Shown here: positions 33,401-44,169 of the stretch, piece by piece | How the letters are laid out: each line of letters begins with the position of its first letter | How positions within the stretch are numbered: the stretch's first letter is position 1 | Origin: Chionoecetes opilio | Taxonomy: Eukaryota; Arthropoda; Malacostraca; Decapoda; Majidae | Direction of reading: 5' to 3' | Assembly: GCA_016584305.1 (NCBI GenBank) | Contig: JACEEZ010000091.1 | Span: forward strand, 186,901 to 250,900 | DNA: 64,000 nucleotides | Notes under the pieces: model-generated | Told to the model about the DNA's origin: nothing | Databases searched by the model: none | Seen by the model: only the letters and a program-made list of their open reading frames with translations | Made by a program: the position numbers and the translations under genes

Positions 33401-35355
33401 CAACTTAGTGATTATAGTGAGCTGTTATATCCACGTGTCATTATCTAAATCAATGTAGCACTGTGTGTCACCTTAAAAAAGGGTGATTTAAAGATGTTAT
33501 GATGAGGTGACTGCTGGCCGAGCTGGCGGGGCAGAGAGTGACGGAGAAATACTTGCCGCGGAGCCGCCCCATATCACAAATATTCACCATTTTAACACAC
33601 ATACACACCTTCTACCACCAATACACTAGCAACACAGGCTCCTTACTTATATATCTTGCTATCTGATACATTAAAACTACTTAAAACGCAAGCATTCAAA
33701 ATAAAACGAGAATTAGTTTTAGATGACGGGGACAGAAGGCGGAGAGGCAGTCTGGCATGCCATTCTTGCCCGGAAATATGTATCGCTGGCTTGTTATTGG
33801 TAGAGAAGTTTTAAAAACTTTGTCATTGGCTGGTGACGGATGTCGCCTTAGCCAGTCACAACCTTCCTACTCGTTTACGACCTATCGAGGGAGCTTTCAA
33901 TCAGCTTTGTAGCTTCCGTCATTAGGGAAAGTAGTATCTAGGTAGTGCGAGAGCAGGTTGTTGCTGGCCATACTACCTCCACAGGCCACATTGTCGTACT
34001 GAGCCACCAGAATTATCATATTTTCAGATTGATTATCGTACAACCTTAGGTAAAATCATATAGTCAGTAAATGACTTTATAATTTTAGTAAATAACTTGT
34101 AATTTACTTTAGTAAATAACTTGGGAATTTTACTCACCCCAGTTTGAATGTCGTAACATTCCCAGTTTGAATGTCGTAACATTGGATTTTCGATCTCATA
34201 TATTGAAAATAGACCCTAATTTGCACATCTCGTATCATCGGATTCTCGTATATCGAATGCTCGTATAACGGGACCTCCCTGTACATGGGTCCGAAGGGCC
34301 CACAAGCACTTGTTCACCACTATAGCAATTGACTGGGAACCTTGAAAGTTAAACGTCTTTTTGATTTGGGTGTGGCAGCATGTTACTAAATTTAAGGGAG
34401 AGAACCATCTAGTATATACATAGTAGTCTAAGTACAAACTAGATGATCATGTTATTTTTTCTTTCCACCGCCCAACGTGTCCTACAGCAGATTTACAAAC
34501 TAGTTACTACAAAACACACTGACAATATCCTACGGGCAGCTAAGTTGATAGATGTATGTATTTCAGGCTGCCACCAATGAGAGCACGAGCCCCGAGGAGA
34601 TGCTGGAGCACATTACTAGTGTTTGGTCAGACAAGCTGGCGGTAGTTTCTCCTGAGGAGCGGCGCAAACTGTGTGCTCTTGGCCTGGCTCACCTATGTGG
34701 CTCAGGGTGGCCTCCTGTCATGAAGGTGTGGCCTTTAGCCATCACTGCCATTGTTGAAGTGGTCTATGATGTGACAATGGAAGACTCCAATCAAGATAAG
34801 CTGGTAAACACCTTTTTAATATTTTGCATAATTATGTAGTATGCAGAATGCTGTTACCAGATCTCAAGTAAAGCGGAAAGAATGGAGTTAGGAGTTTATA
34901 TGTTTTTGATGAAATTTTGCCACCTTCAAAAGATCAAAAGCTTAATCCTTGTATAATAACATTCCTTTAGTCTTGGAATACATACAGCAAAATTATTTGG
35001 GGGAATAGCTGCTGCAAAACAAGTTTTGTTATTTGGTGAAGGCATTTGAGATTTCTTATGTGGTTTCACAGGCTTTCCTGTCACAGAATGTTACCAGAAG
35101 ACTTGTTCTTACCATCAGGTCATCAATGGTGGTCGCATGGGGTCACCCGAGCCCTATGAACTGGAGACGGAGCATGTGTTGCGGCGGCAGGCGGTGGCCC
35201 AGCGGGATCCTGTGCACACCACCTCCCTCAGAGAGTTCCTGGGTCAGCAGATGAAGCGGCTGCAGGGGAGCACCAGTCCCGCCGCCATCATGACTCTGGC
35301 TCAGGACCTTGAAGAAAACTGCCGCAAAGTTCTGGAAGAGGTCACAGTACCGTGA
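24452..35355 (+). CDS. IPO11: importin-11 (nuclear transport receptor)
   Basis: Coding exons: 24452-24586, 25442-25561, 26469-26720, 27012-28238, 29483-29650, 30409-30674, 30842-31144, 34567-34803 and 35119-35355, about 980 aa against 975 in human. Exon 1-2 holds the importin-beta N-terminal domain that binds Ran (ILKPAEQQLQLWETEPGFYS, NVRWLAVLYFKNGVDRYWR). The rest is HEAT-type helices with family blocks such as QVATQLAVLIAKIARVDCP, FERFIVQCLNLIKAV, GLAAFELFDDIDFDQWF, RRRVIWLIGQW and HNMLRCAILTTL. The C-terminus has the conserved RDPVHTTSLREF. Importin-11 imports ubiquitin-conjugating enzymes and other cargo into the nucleus. Exon 4 is unusually large (1,227 nt). All junctions are phase 0 except exon 6 to 7, where phases disagree by one base (see findings). 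Introns carry MITEs, a SINE, hairpins and a pogo-like element. Confidence 0.96.
24604..24818 (+). mobile_element. MITE, TATAGTCT family, copy C
   Basis: Starts TATAGTCTGTTTTTTTTAAC and ends TGTAAAAAAAATAAACTATA. A full-length ~215-bp copy in IPO11 intron 1. Confidence 0.8.
25640..25832 (+). mobile_element. CR1/L2-like LINE 3' end (truncated)
   Basis: Same 3' segment as at 21520 (gtgaatgattggaatggaat through gttcttacgttctta), cut shorter at the 5' side. In IPO11 intron 2. Confidence 0.85.
26241..26418. repeat. near-perfect hairpin in IPO11 intron 2
   Basis: Two ~80-bp arms (gcgccatcaataaaaaacta on the left, its complement on the right) with a central loop of under 15 nt. As RNA it would form one long stem. 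The flanks (catatga, tcatata) are also complementary. Confidence 0.9.
28535..28834 (+). mobile_element. tRNA-derived SINE, family 1, copy 1
   Basis: The 5' part resembles a tRNA with A-box-like GTGGTGTAGTGGCTAGCGTG and B box GGTTCGAATCC. The ~230-bp body includes cctttcggagttgataaatg and tctcacccaccacaggctct. It is flanked by a 7-bp duplication, ccagtat (28528-28534 and 28835-28841). In IPO11 intron 4. Confidence 0.85.
29258..29456 (-). mobile_element. ~200-bp MITE flanked by TTAA, copy 3
   Basis: Reverse-orientation copy of the element at 8342. The right flank is TTAA and the left flank has decayed to TTTA inside a T run. It ends 26 nt before IPO11 exon 5, so it lies close to the branch-point region of that acceptor. 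Confidence 0.75.
31283..31590. repeat. ~300-bp inverted repeat in IPO11 intron 7
   Basis: Arms 31283-31417 and 31455-31590 are complementary with few mismatches (tgcactacacacactcctg, ttggcctatatttacactac). The spacer is about 37 bp. A short ORF-free foldback, possibly a MITE. Confidence 0.85.
31740..31800. repeat. ~23-bp triplicated unit
   Basis: Three direct copies of ctccccacatggctaaataa-type sequence in IPO11 intron 7. Confidence 0.8.
32173..32383 (+). mobile_element. MITE, TATAGTCT family, copy D
   Basis: Starts TATACTCTGTTTTTTTAACG and ends CGTTAAAAAAATAGACTATA. In IPO11 intron 7. Confidence 0.8.
32836..34281. mobile_element. pogo/Tigger-like TIR element, copy 1
   Basis: Ends CAGGGAGGTCCCG and CGGGACCTCCCTG between TA dinucleotides (32834-32835, 34282-34283), the TA target of Tc1/mariner/pogo elements. 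The outer ~40 bp carry atacgag/ctcgtat motifs on both sides. The 1.4-kb interior includes a ~180-bp direct repeat (cctatggtgctatc, cttcttcaggaaggcac at 33010 and 33195) and no transposase. Fills much of IPO11 intron 7. Confidence 0.75.
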
Positions 35356-35476
35356 TTATTTTGCCCTAAGGTTTTAACCCTTTCACGCACGGTGACGCGA
35401 TCGCGTCAAAACGGGCCCGTCTGCAATCTGAGCTTTTGACGCGAATTGCGTAAAAAAACAGTTAAAAATTCGCCAA

Positions 35477-35482
35477 AATAAA
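35477..35482 (+). promoter_or_regulatory. poly(A) signal AATAAA for IPO11, inside the transposon
   Basis: First AATAAA after the IPO11 stop (122 nt), with a second at 35540-35545. Both are within the piggyBac-like element. A further AATAAA at 37472 would give a 2.1-kb 3' UTR. Confidence 0.5.
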
Positions 35483-35704
35483 GTATTTATCAGAATTGCG
35501 TCAAATTTTTTTGCGTCAAAGATCTAACCTAGACCTATAAATAAACTAATTGTCAACTCTCTCGTGTGAGTGGATGTGAAATGATAAGGGTTTGTGTGTC
35601 AGTTTCCACTCAGCAGGCAGCCTGTGCGCGCGGATTGTTGTCCCTTTAAAACGTGTCCCGAGCTGGCCATAATGGCCATATGAAAATTATAATGGTAGTT
35701 TTTT

Positions 35705-36045
35705 TTTACATGCTGTGCCTATAGCGCCTGTAGGCAGTGGTGACCCAGGGCTCGAATGGTAGGCTCTGGAGGTTCACTTGAGGGCTGCTGTGATGGTTGG
35801 CCCTCACCCGTGGTGGCGCAGGCAGGATTCTTATAGTGACGCCTGTGATTAGAGGCTCATGCCGCCCCCGTGTCCTCCGATGCACTCGCAATCGAAGGTA
35901 GAGTTGATGGGCAGGGCATGTGGGTGTTCTTAGGCCACTCGACGGTGCAGAAAGGTTTTGGGTTTCTTCGGGGATCGAACTCGGGTCACCGAGAACGCCA
36001 GTCGGAGACGCTAACCACTCCGCTACCGCCTCCCCAAGTGTTGGA
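35705..36045 (-). mobile_element. tRNA-derived SINE, family 2, nested in piggyBac-like element
   Basis: On the minus strand it begins GGGGAGGCGGTAGCGGAGTG, with a B-box-like GGTTCGA-type motif interrupted. It contains the family body (ggccactcgacg, ggtggcgcaggc on the plus strand) and ends at an A tail seen as gtttttttt at 35699. Confidence 0.75.
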
Positions 36046-36412
36046 ATCCTCATAAAAATCCGCTTTTATTGGCATTTAAACCATAAAACGTTGACTCAGG
36101 AAGTTTCGAGCTACGAAGTGGTGAATGTAAGTATTTCTTTTTTCTCTTTACTCAATATTTTTTCGGAGTCGGTAAATTCCGCTATTTATTTGCATTTCTT
36201 GTTATTTTTTTCTTTCATAAGGCAGAATAATCTCTTGCAAAACCAATGATATATAATAATGCCAGGAAAAAGAATACACGTTGGTGAAATTGATAACATA
36301 AAAAAATTATTCGCCGCACAGTCTGGCCATTTCGCGGGGCCCCTTAGGGAGCATAAGACATGTTGCAGTGAACAGAAAAACTTATTTAACTTTTCGTGCG
36401 TGAAAGGGTTAA

Positions 36413-39119
36413 AACTAATTAATTAATACTTTACGATCTTTTACTGCGATTGACTACTGTTATACTGTATTCAAAATTTAATCAGTAGAAATGTGCTTTG
36501 AATGATCTCTCTTAGTTCCCTGCATTGTTCTTCCATGATAGACCTCATACCATTAACTTCCTATCACTATTGGTTTGATAAGAATGTAAATGGAAACAAC
36601 GAAAATGTTGCAGCCCTCATTCAGAATGATTTCTTTTATAGGTGTTCTAGAATACTGGCTATGTAGATAGCGGAATCAATATCACCGCAGCAATCTATGA
36701 ATTATATATGCTTGAAAATATATATTTGCACGAAACTATATATATAATTTTGTATGCATTCATTCAGTTGATCATGCAATGTTAGGTTGTGAAAGTTTAA
36801 GTATTAGTATAGTGAAAACTCCTCATTCAGCATCAGCCTTTTTGGCAAGTTCTGAATTTTTTGTTTTAGCTAAACAGTTAATGATTGTTACTTATATAAT
36901 GTAGTAGAACATTTACTGCGAGAAAGCATATGTTAATTTCACCTTTAACATTTGAAATATATATCAATGATTGATATATCTGCACTTTGATGGTTAATTA
37001 ATATATAAAGTCAATTTCTGGCATTGCAACTATTGATTTTGCAGTTTGTTGGTTGGTCTTTAATATAATATTAATAATTTGATATGACATCAGAGAAGTT
37101 TTCCTTTTTCCATGATGTACATATTGTATGCCCAGTGGCACTGTCTATGCAGGTAAGATAAGTTACCTGACCTTCTGAAATGGTGTAAACTTCCTTACTT
37201 TATTTTTTGTGTGAAAAGAATGACACTGCAATTTTTTTTTTTTAATTTTCTATTTGTGAATTTGTATTTGTTTGAGTAGCTTCATTAGGATATGTTTGTT
37301 CCCAGTTGAACATAATTGTACAACACTGAAACTTTATTTCTGGTGCTATTCATGTAAATGTGATAAAACTTTAGCTTCTCTTTAGAACAAAGCTTCATCA
37401 AGGCAGGGTTTTTATATTACTTTTTTATATAATTTTTCTTTCCCCTGATGCCACTCTTGAGAAATAATATCAATAAAACTTCAAAAACTTCTCTATGAGA
37501 TGAGTGTTAAGTCTTGTGATGAAACTGAGATGGGCAACTTGTCAGTTTAAGCTTGAACTGAAACAGCAGTAAAACTTGCAAGGGAGCAGATTGTAACACT
37601 GAATTTAGTCATTATAGTAGTGATAGTCAATTATCTTAAATGTGTATTTTCTTGGCAGCTTAAGTGCATATTTTATAATTACCTCAAAAGCTTAAATCTG
37701 GTAAATTGCTATTTCAAAACAAATGGGATAAACAAGCATCTAGATCAGCGTGATCAGGTTCAGGCAGTGGTGGGCGGGGAGCATCCTGTACTCTGCTTAG
37801 TCTTCCACAAGGGTAATGCTGAGGGGGGACTCATAGAAAACACGATGCTGTGGCAGGGCGAGATATTACATTGAATCACTGAACCCAGAACTTGATCAAA
37901 CATTGTCTTAACTGATAATGGACTTTGGTGTGAAAAGCAAACTTAAATATTTAACGCTGGTTTTCCATAACTATTCAAGCTTACTCAGCAGTGCCAATTG
38001 TGCATAGAGAAACTGTCAAAGGAAGAAGTGGTACACTCGAGGATTCCACCCTAATTTTTTGTCTAGTTTCTCTGATAATACAATGTCCACTACAGCTGTG
38101 GAATTGATATAAAGTCTTCTGCATGTACTGTATATAGGACTTTAACTTCAAAACGGTGTCACATTGTTAAAGAAATTATGCAGCATACTTGAGCATATTC
38201 ATATTTTTGGTTACGACTTGTTGGTTGATTGAATATTGTGATAAAAGATTTATTCACTGGTATAACTGTGTATACAAACTCAGACCAAATCTTAACGGGA
38301 AAATCACATTGAATTCCTAAAATTATTGGTAAAAAAGGCCAACACATTCAGTCTGTAAAAAATAGTTTCAACGTGATTTTATTGTGGCTCCATGAAGGCC
38401 CGGGTTACCTAGACTGCCTCCTTACCTGAGGGCGACGCCGGTCCTCGCGTGCCGCCAGGTGAGCCTGAGCGCCAGTCTTCTTAACCTTTCCAATAGCGTA
38501 ACCGTGATGTTCTTGCCTGATTTGTCATCTGAAGAATGAATATATTTTACTGAAATTGAATAAAATATTTCTGAGTCATATTGTTTTAATGAACAACTAG
38601 GACTTTTGATTGAGATTGAATTACAGAGAGATTAAATTACAAAATGTTTCTTGCAGCACACACATGTAATCATCTCTACTTTTCATCTAGTAAGAACTAT
38701 TTAAAATTGTTTTATTGACATATTGAAATATGATTGAAATTTTATTACTATCTACCTACAGTATACTGGAGAAGTGAATATCGCGGGGGTTACGTACTGA
38801 CCCCCTCCTCCCCGCGAATATTGCAAACTTCCTCCCCCCCCCCCCTAAAAAAAATTACCAAGTTAAGCGACTTCTTGCCCCATGAGCAGTCAATTCTACG
38901 GTTCCCAGTTCTTTCTTTACACTTGGTCTCATCAAAATCAATTCAGCACTATTCTCTATTAATTTCCTTAGACACCTTGCTGCCTGTATCATCCAACAGT
39001 TCTTGCTACCCTTCCCCTCTCCATGGTTTTGTTTGTGGTGGAATGTATGCCACAGCAATATACGTACATATTTTTCCCTACTTTTTTTTAGTTTCTAAGC
39101 TTCATTGGATACATTCTGA
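36413..39119. other. AT-rich region downstream of IPO11
   Basis: No gene recognised. It may include a long IPO11 3' UTR: AATAAA at 37472 and 38559. A frame at 37700-37874 after a possible acceptor (ttttcttggcag) matches nothing I know. A C-run and short GC-rich patch lie at 38400-38470 and 38828-38846. Confidence 0.4.
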
Positions 39120-40190
39120 TCTCTCCCTAAGATATTGTGATAACTAGGGAAATGGTGGAAGAGGGTATAGATAAAAGGAAATTTTTTAAATCGCCAGGAC
39201 CAGATGAAGTGTATCCCAGGGTATTAAAGGAATGCAAGGAGGTTGTTAATGAGTCGTTAGTGCACATTTTTAGGAAATCGGTTGAGATAGGCGATGTGCC
39301 ATTATTGTGGAGGAAAGGAAATGTTCCCATATTTAAGAAGGGAGACTGAGGACTAAAGTCAAATTATAGACCCGTAAGTCTAACATCAGTGGTGAGTAAA
39401 TTATTGGAATCTATTATTGCAAAAAACATTAGAGAGCACTTAGATAAACATAGTTTGATCAATGATTCACAACATGGATTCACCAAGGGTAGGTCATGTC
39501 TCACCAATTTATTGAGTTTTTATAGGAAATTTTATGCGGCGGCAGATAATGATAAGGATTATGATATAATATATTTGGCCTTTAGTAAGGCATTTGACAA
39601 AGTACCACACGAGCGACTCTTAAATAAGGTTAAGGCTCATGGAATAGATGGGAAGGTTCTTCATTGGATCAGAGCTTGGCTAAGTAATAGGCAACAAAGG
39701 GTTACAATTAATGGTTCTAAATCTGAATGGGGACTGGTGACAAGTGGAGTTCCACAAGGGTCTGTTTTGGGTCCATTACTATTTTTGATTTACATCAACG
39801 ACTTGGATAGTGGGATTAGCAGTGATAGCAGCAAGTTTGCTGATGATACTAAGTTAGGTAGGATTATTGGATCACAGTCTGATGTAAACATATTGCAGGA
39901 AGACTTAGATTAACTTAACGAGTGGGCAGTCAGATGGCAGATGGAATTTAATATTGATAAATGCAGCGTTATGAATGTTGGTAGAAAAAACCCTTGTAAT
40001 AGATACACCATAAGCAATGTATCGCTGAAAAGATCAGAAGGTGAAAAAGATCTTGGAGTGAGGGTGAGCCCAGACCTCCGACCTAGGAAACAATGTATTG
40101 AGGCCAGAAGTAGAGCTAATAGAGTATTAGGATTCATTACCAGAAATTCTGACACTGAAATTCTGGAGAGGGTATTAGGGTACTGAATAA
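39120..40190 (+). pseudogene. CR1/L2-like LINE reverse transcriptase, two stops
   Basis: One frame from 39137 to 40186 encodes a reverse transcriptase core: [53 protein letters not shown], the metal-binding [33 protein letters not shown], and the catalytic FADDTKLG. Only two in-frame stops break it (TGA 39347-39349 and TAA at about 39911-39913), with no frameshift. The endonuclease and the 3' portion present in the 13903-16424 copy are missing, so it is truncated at both sides. Same family as the fragments at 13903, 21520 and 25640. Confidence 0.9.
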
Positions 40191-41552
40191 GTAGAGATAT
40201 ATGTATGTGTATAATTATTCCTATGTTAACAGACAGTGGCCAGGGGAGTAGTATGTTTTTGACCAGAATGCACTGTGGCGCAAAAGGAGGAGCGACAACA
40301 CATTGATTGCCACTTATCGGTTACTTTTGCTGGCACGTGTCGTCGTTTTGACCACGCTCAGAACTGGATGACAAAACTCATTTTCATCTGTCACTTCTCT
40401 TTGCCCGCTCGGTCAAACAGTCAAACTTGCATAAAGCCTACTGATATACGTATGCATCAGTTTCTATTCATCATCCTTTTTCCTTTTATATGTCGCTAAA
40501 AACAATTCACATGAACGCGTGATAAAACTAGTAGGTTGGTAACTCATTAACACCAGCAGGCTGCGGCTCAGACTGGTACAGTACGTGTACAGTACTCGTT
40601 CAACACGTATTGTGGTGGGAGTGGGAAGTATTTTTTTTAAGCATGAATAACTTATTTATTTATTCTCTATTTCTTACTTTATCCATCTACCCAAAGTACT
40701 TATAATATTATTAAAAGGACCTTGCATCTACTTGTCTAGTTACATATTAACTCATTCATTTACGATTTTCCATCTTCAATATAAAAAACAAAAACTGCGA
40801 CCTCAAAGGGCAAAATACCCATATCTATGAAAAATTACGCGGCGCACCTAGGGGATTCCCGCGGCGCACAGTTTGAGAATCACTGCTCTAGACAATCGCG
40901 AGGACGCAATCGGGTAGTTGACCGAGCGATTTTATGGCACTGGATATATTATATGTAGTATGTGTAGCATGTAGTCATATTGGAGGTGTATGTACGTGTG
41001 TCCTGCCTTTTCTGCAACACAGCTGTTATTGTGTTGCTCAGACAGACACCACCTCGTTAATAGTATTGACATTGACATAATGGTGTTGTTCCGCTGCTGC
41101 TTGCATTTCTTGAGAATGCATACTCAGTGTTTTGTGTGTGCCTGTGGTTAATTGCCACTTATCTTATGATAAGCGACTGCACTGTTTACGATATGATAAG
41201 CGACTGTTTACGTCATCGTCGTGTGAACAGCGAACAGCGTGTGAACTGTTCTCATCCCACGCACTCAGCACTTCCTGGATAAACACTGTATCAAGAATGA
41301 ATCCTTTCCTTTATAACTCGCCGACGGAGAAGAGGAAGGACAGAAGAGAGGGAGACGCGATACCTGGCGCTCCTAAGCTCAAGACTCTATGCGAGTCTTG
41401 AGTGTACGCACTCACCTGTGAGTGAGTGAGTATTTGTCACGATATTAACTGTTCTGGCCTGTCTATTAAGACTCAAGCTTCCTTGGTCGTTTGTAAGAAC
41501 CTGTGACTTTATATTATAACCATAACCTTATAAGTGTACACATATATATATA
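40191..41552. other. intergenic, remnants only
   Basis: No gene. A hAT-like terminus (cagtttgagaatcactg, 40866-40882) resembles the right end of the element at 1974; its partner was not found. Confidence 0.4.
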
Positions 41553-42847
41553 AGGCGTATTTTGTGCGTCCCCTTGGAAGTAAAATTATACTTATTTAAG
41601 CTCCGCCCCTGCTTGCCATCACAAAATACGATTGTAGCGCTGCCAGACGCTTCTACAGACGGAGCCGAAGGAAAATGTATCGTACATTCACTGGGAGAGC
41701 CAGACAGACCTCGCTCTCACAACCTTAAAAAAATTACCAACTGTAATTCGAAGACGTACGGAATCATGGTACATCATGTTGCCATCATGGAAGACAGCAA
41801 CAATTTATCATTTACATATATCACTTTTCCTCTCTTCTCTTTTCTTCCTTTCCCTTCCCTTTCCTTTCTTTTTCCCTTTCTTTCCTTCTTTCTCTTCCCT
41901 TTTTTTTCTCTTCTCCTCTTTTCTCTTTTCTGCTCCTGCCTCAAATCTCCAGGCGTTCGCCCTTTTCGGCAGACCGCTATAGGTTAGGTTAGGTTAGAAA
42001 AACGTTAGGTTAGGTTAGAAAAACGTTAGGTTAGGTAAGGTTTTGGATGACATATAAAAGGGTAACTTTGTGTGGGAATCACAATGAGGTTATTTTCAAG
42101 AAAATCCTGTGGATAGTTTCGGAGCTACAGCCATGCGTAGAGGGCAGCCAGCTGCCGAAATCGGCGAACGCATGAGGAACCCTGAGAGCACCTCAGAGCA
42201 CCTCACCTCGCCTTTCTGGAGGACTGTGGAGGTGTTCGTATATCCATTATGTACATTTTGTGGGTGACATTCCTGTGTAAGTTATGACAAATGTACCAGT
42301 TACATTGCATTTTTAAAGTAATTATAACTATTACTAAAGAGACTGTTTATTATTTTAGTGTATTATGGCCAAATTACAAGTTTTATCGTGCTAGCCACAA
42401 GTCTTAACAAGGGTTCGGACGCATTGAAAGATTGGAGGGAGTGGAAAAATTGTTCCCAGATGTCGCTGGAGAATATTAATATTTGTGACATCATTAACTG
42501 TTGAGTTGTTGTATATATCCGATCAACGTGTTGAACCTACTCCTAATTAAATACAGTATCCTTTGCATGTCGTGCGCATGTAATGAATGTTGAATTGGAT
42601 GAGAATTAAAGGAAAAGAGAAACATTTACGGGAAGAGTTCTGATAAGATTTTCTCATGCGCGCGATCTGATTGGCCAGGCTCTTGAAACCACCACCCACA
42701 CCCACGACTGTATAATTTTACAGGAAAAGTAAAATTCGCTGCCGGGAGTGTCTCTGCTCAGTTTTCTGTATACGCAAAAGAGTAAAAAATAAGAGGGCGG
42801 AGCTTAAATAAGTAAAATTTTACTTGCAAGGGGACGCACAAAATACG

Positions 42848-42850
<3 letters not shown>
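41553..42850. mobile_element. 1.3-kb element with ~57-bp inverted ends
   Basis: The left end AGGCGTATTTTGTGCGTCCC continues through CTTATTTAAGCTCCGCCC; the right end is its near-perfect complement (gggcggagcttaaataag, acgcacaaaatacgcct). It is flanked by TA-rich DNA, so the target duplication cannot be set. Contains T/C-rich tracts and TTAGG repeats; no transposase. Family not recognised. Confidence 0.8.
41981..42038. repeat. interstitial TTAGG repeats
   Basis: Three blocks of tandem GTTAG-type units separated by aaaaac spacers, in the TTAGG register. Confidence 0.85.
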
Positions 42851-42885
<35 letters not shown>

Positions 42886-42892
42886 CATTCAT

Positions 42893-43346
42893 ATATACCC
42901 ATCCATATATATACACCCATTCACTCACCCATTACCCATCACCCCCCACCCATTCACTCACCCATTACCCATCACCACACACCCATTCACTCACCCATTA
43001 CCCATCACCCCCCATCTATTCCCTCACCCATCACCCATCACCCCCCACCCATTCACACACCCATTACCCATCACCCCACCCATTCACTCACCCATTACCC
43101 ATCACCCTACATCAAGGCTTCCTCAATTCTCGCAACCCACTTTTTTCACAATTATCGCTAATAGGCTGCTAAAAGAAAAGAAAAAAAGTGATCGGATCAT
43201 CTCATAAGTGGGCTTAAAACCTTCCCCTGGTCAACCTGGTTCCAAAAATGTGGTATATGATGGGATTCAGCCACGGGGGGCGGAACCTATACCACACACA
43301 CACACACACACAGACATACACACACGCTTTCGCTTTTATTAATATA
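42893..43346 (-). mobile_element. Helitron-like element a (3' end missing)
   Basis: On the minus strand it runs from aagcgaaagcgtgtg, a (GT)n tract, gttccgcccc and the poly-T block into the ~32-bp minisatellite, then stops without the CTAG terminus. Its 5' end directly abuts the 3' end of element b. Confidence 0.75.
42940..43112. repeat. ~32-bp minisatellite in Helitron a
   Basis: Units of the form cccattcactcacccattac followed by ccatcaccccccac. The same array occurs in every copy of this Helitron family. Confidence 0.9.
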
Positions 43347-44130
43347 CTAGCCGCAAAGCCGCCCTCCGGGCGGACTTTTTGGCTAGCTCCTGCGGAGGGC
43401 TATTGGTGGGCCTTCGGCCCACCACCTGTGTTTGGTGGGCCTTCGGCCCACCAAACATGGACTCTCCAGATAGCCCCTTCTAACTTTCCTGAAATCATGG
43501 ATGTAGAAATGTATGTATTCCCCCCACCCATTACCCATCACCCCCCACCCATTCACTCACCCATTACCCATCACCCCCCACCCATTCACTCACCCATTAC
43601 CCATCACCCCCCACCCATTCACTCACCCATTACCCATCACCACACACCCATTCACTCACCCATTACCCATCACCCCCCACCCATTCACTCACCCATTACC
43701 CATCACCTCCACCCATTCACTCACCCATTACCCATCACCACACACCCATTCACTCACCCATTACCCATCACCCCCCACCTATTCCCTCACCCATCACCCA
43801 TCACCCCCCACCCATTCACTCACCCATCACCCCACACCCATTACCCATCACCCCAACCATTCACTCACCCATTACCCATCACCCTACATCAAGGCTTCCT
43901 CAATTCTCGCAACCCACTTTTGTTTTCACAATTCTCGCTAATAGGCTGCTAAAAAAAAAAAAAAAAAAGGGGATCGGATCATCTCATAAGTGGGCTTATG
44001 ACCTTTCCCTGGTCAACCTGATTCCAAAAATGTGCCATATGAGGTGTTTGCGCCACGGGGGGCGGAACCTATACCACACACACACACAGACAGACAGACA
44101 GACAGACACGCTTTCGCTTATATTATTATT
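43347..44130 (-). mobile_element. Helitron-like element b
   Basis: Minus strand: 5' region taatataagcgaaagcg, minisatellite (43520-43890), shared module (43456-43520), then a hairpin CCGCCCGGAGGGCGG, 9 bases, and terminal CTAG followed by T. Hairpin plus CTRR inserted before T is the Helitron 3' signature. The 5' TC is lost in an adjoining (TA)n tract. No Rep/helicase, so non-autonomous. Confidence 0.8.
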
Positions 44131-44169
44131 ATATATATATATATATATATATATGTACGTATATATATA

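Larger units (their letters stand above)
35378..36408. mobile_element. piggyBac-like element at the IPO11 3' end
   Basis: TTAA (35374-35377) then CCCTTTCACGCACG; at the other end CGTGCGTGAAAGGG then TTAA (36409-36412). These are perfect 14-bp inverted ends with a TTAA duplication, the piggyBac signature. No transposase. It starts 22 nt after the IPO11 stop codon and contains a nested SINE (35705-36045). Confidence 0.9.

Noticed and set aside
37620..37874. 84-codon frame downstream of IPO11
   Set aside because: Begins without ATG context and matches no family; a possible acceptor nearby is not enough to call an exon.
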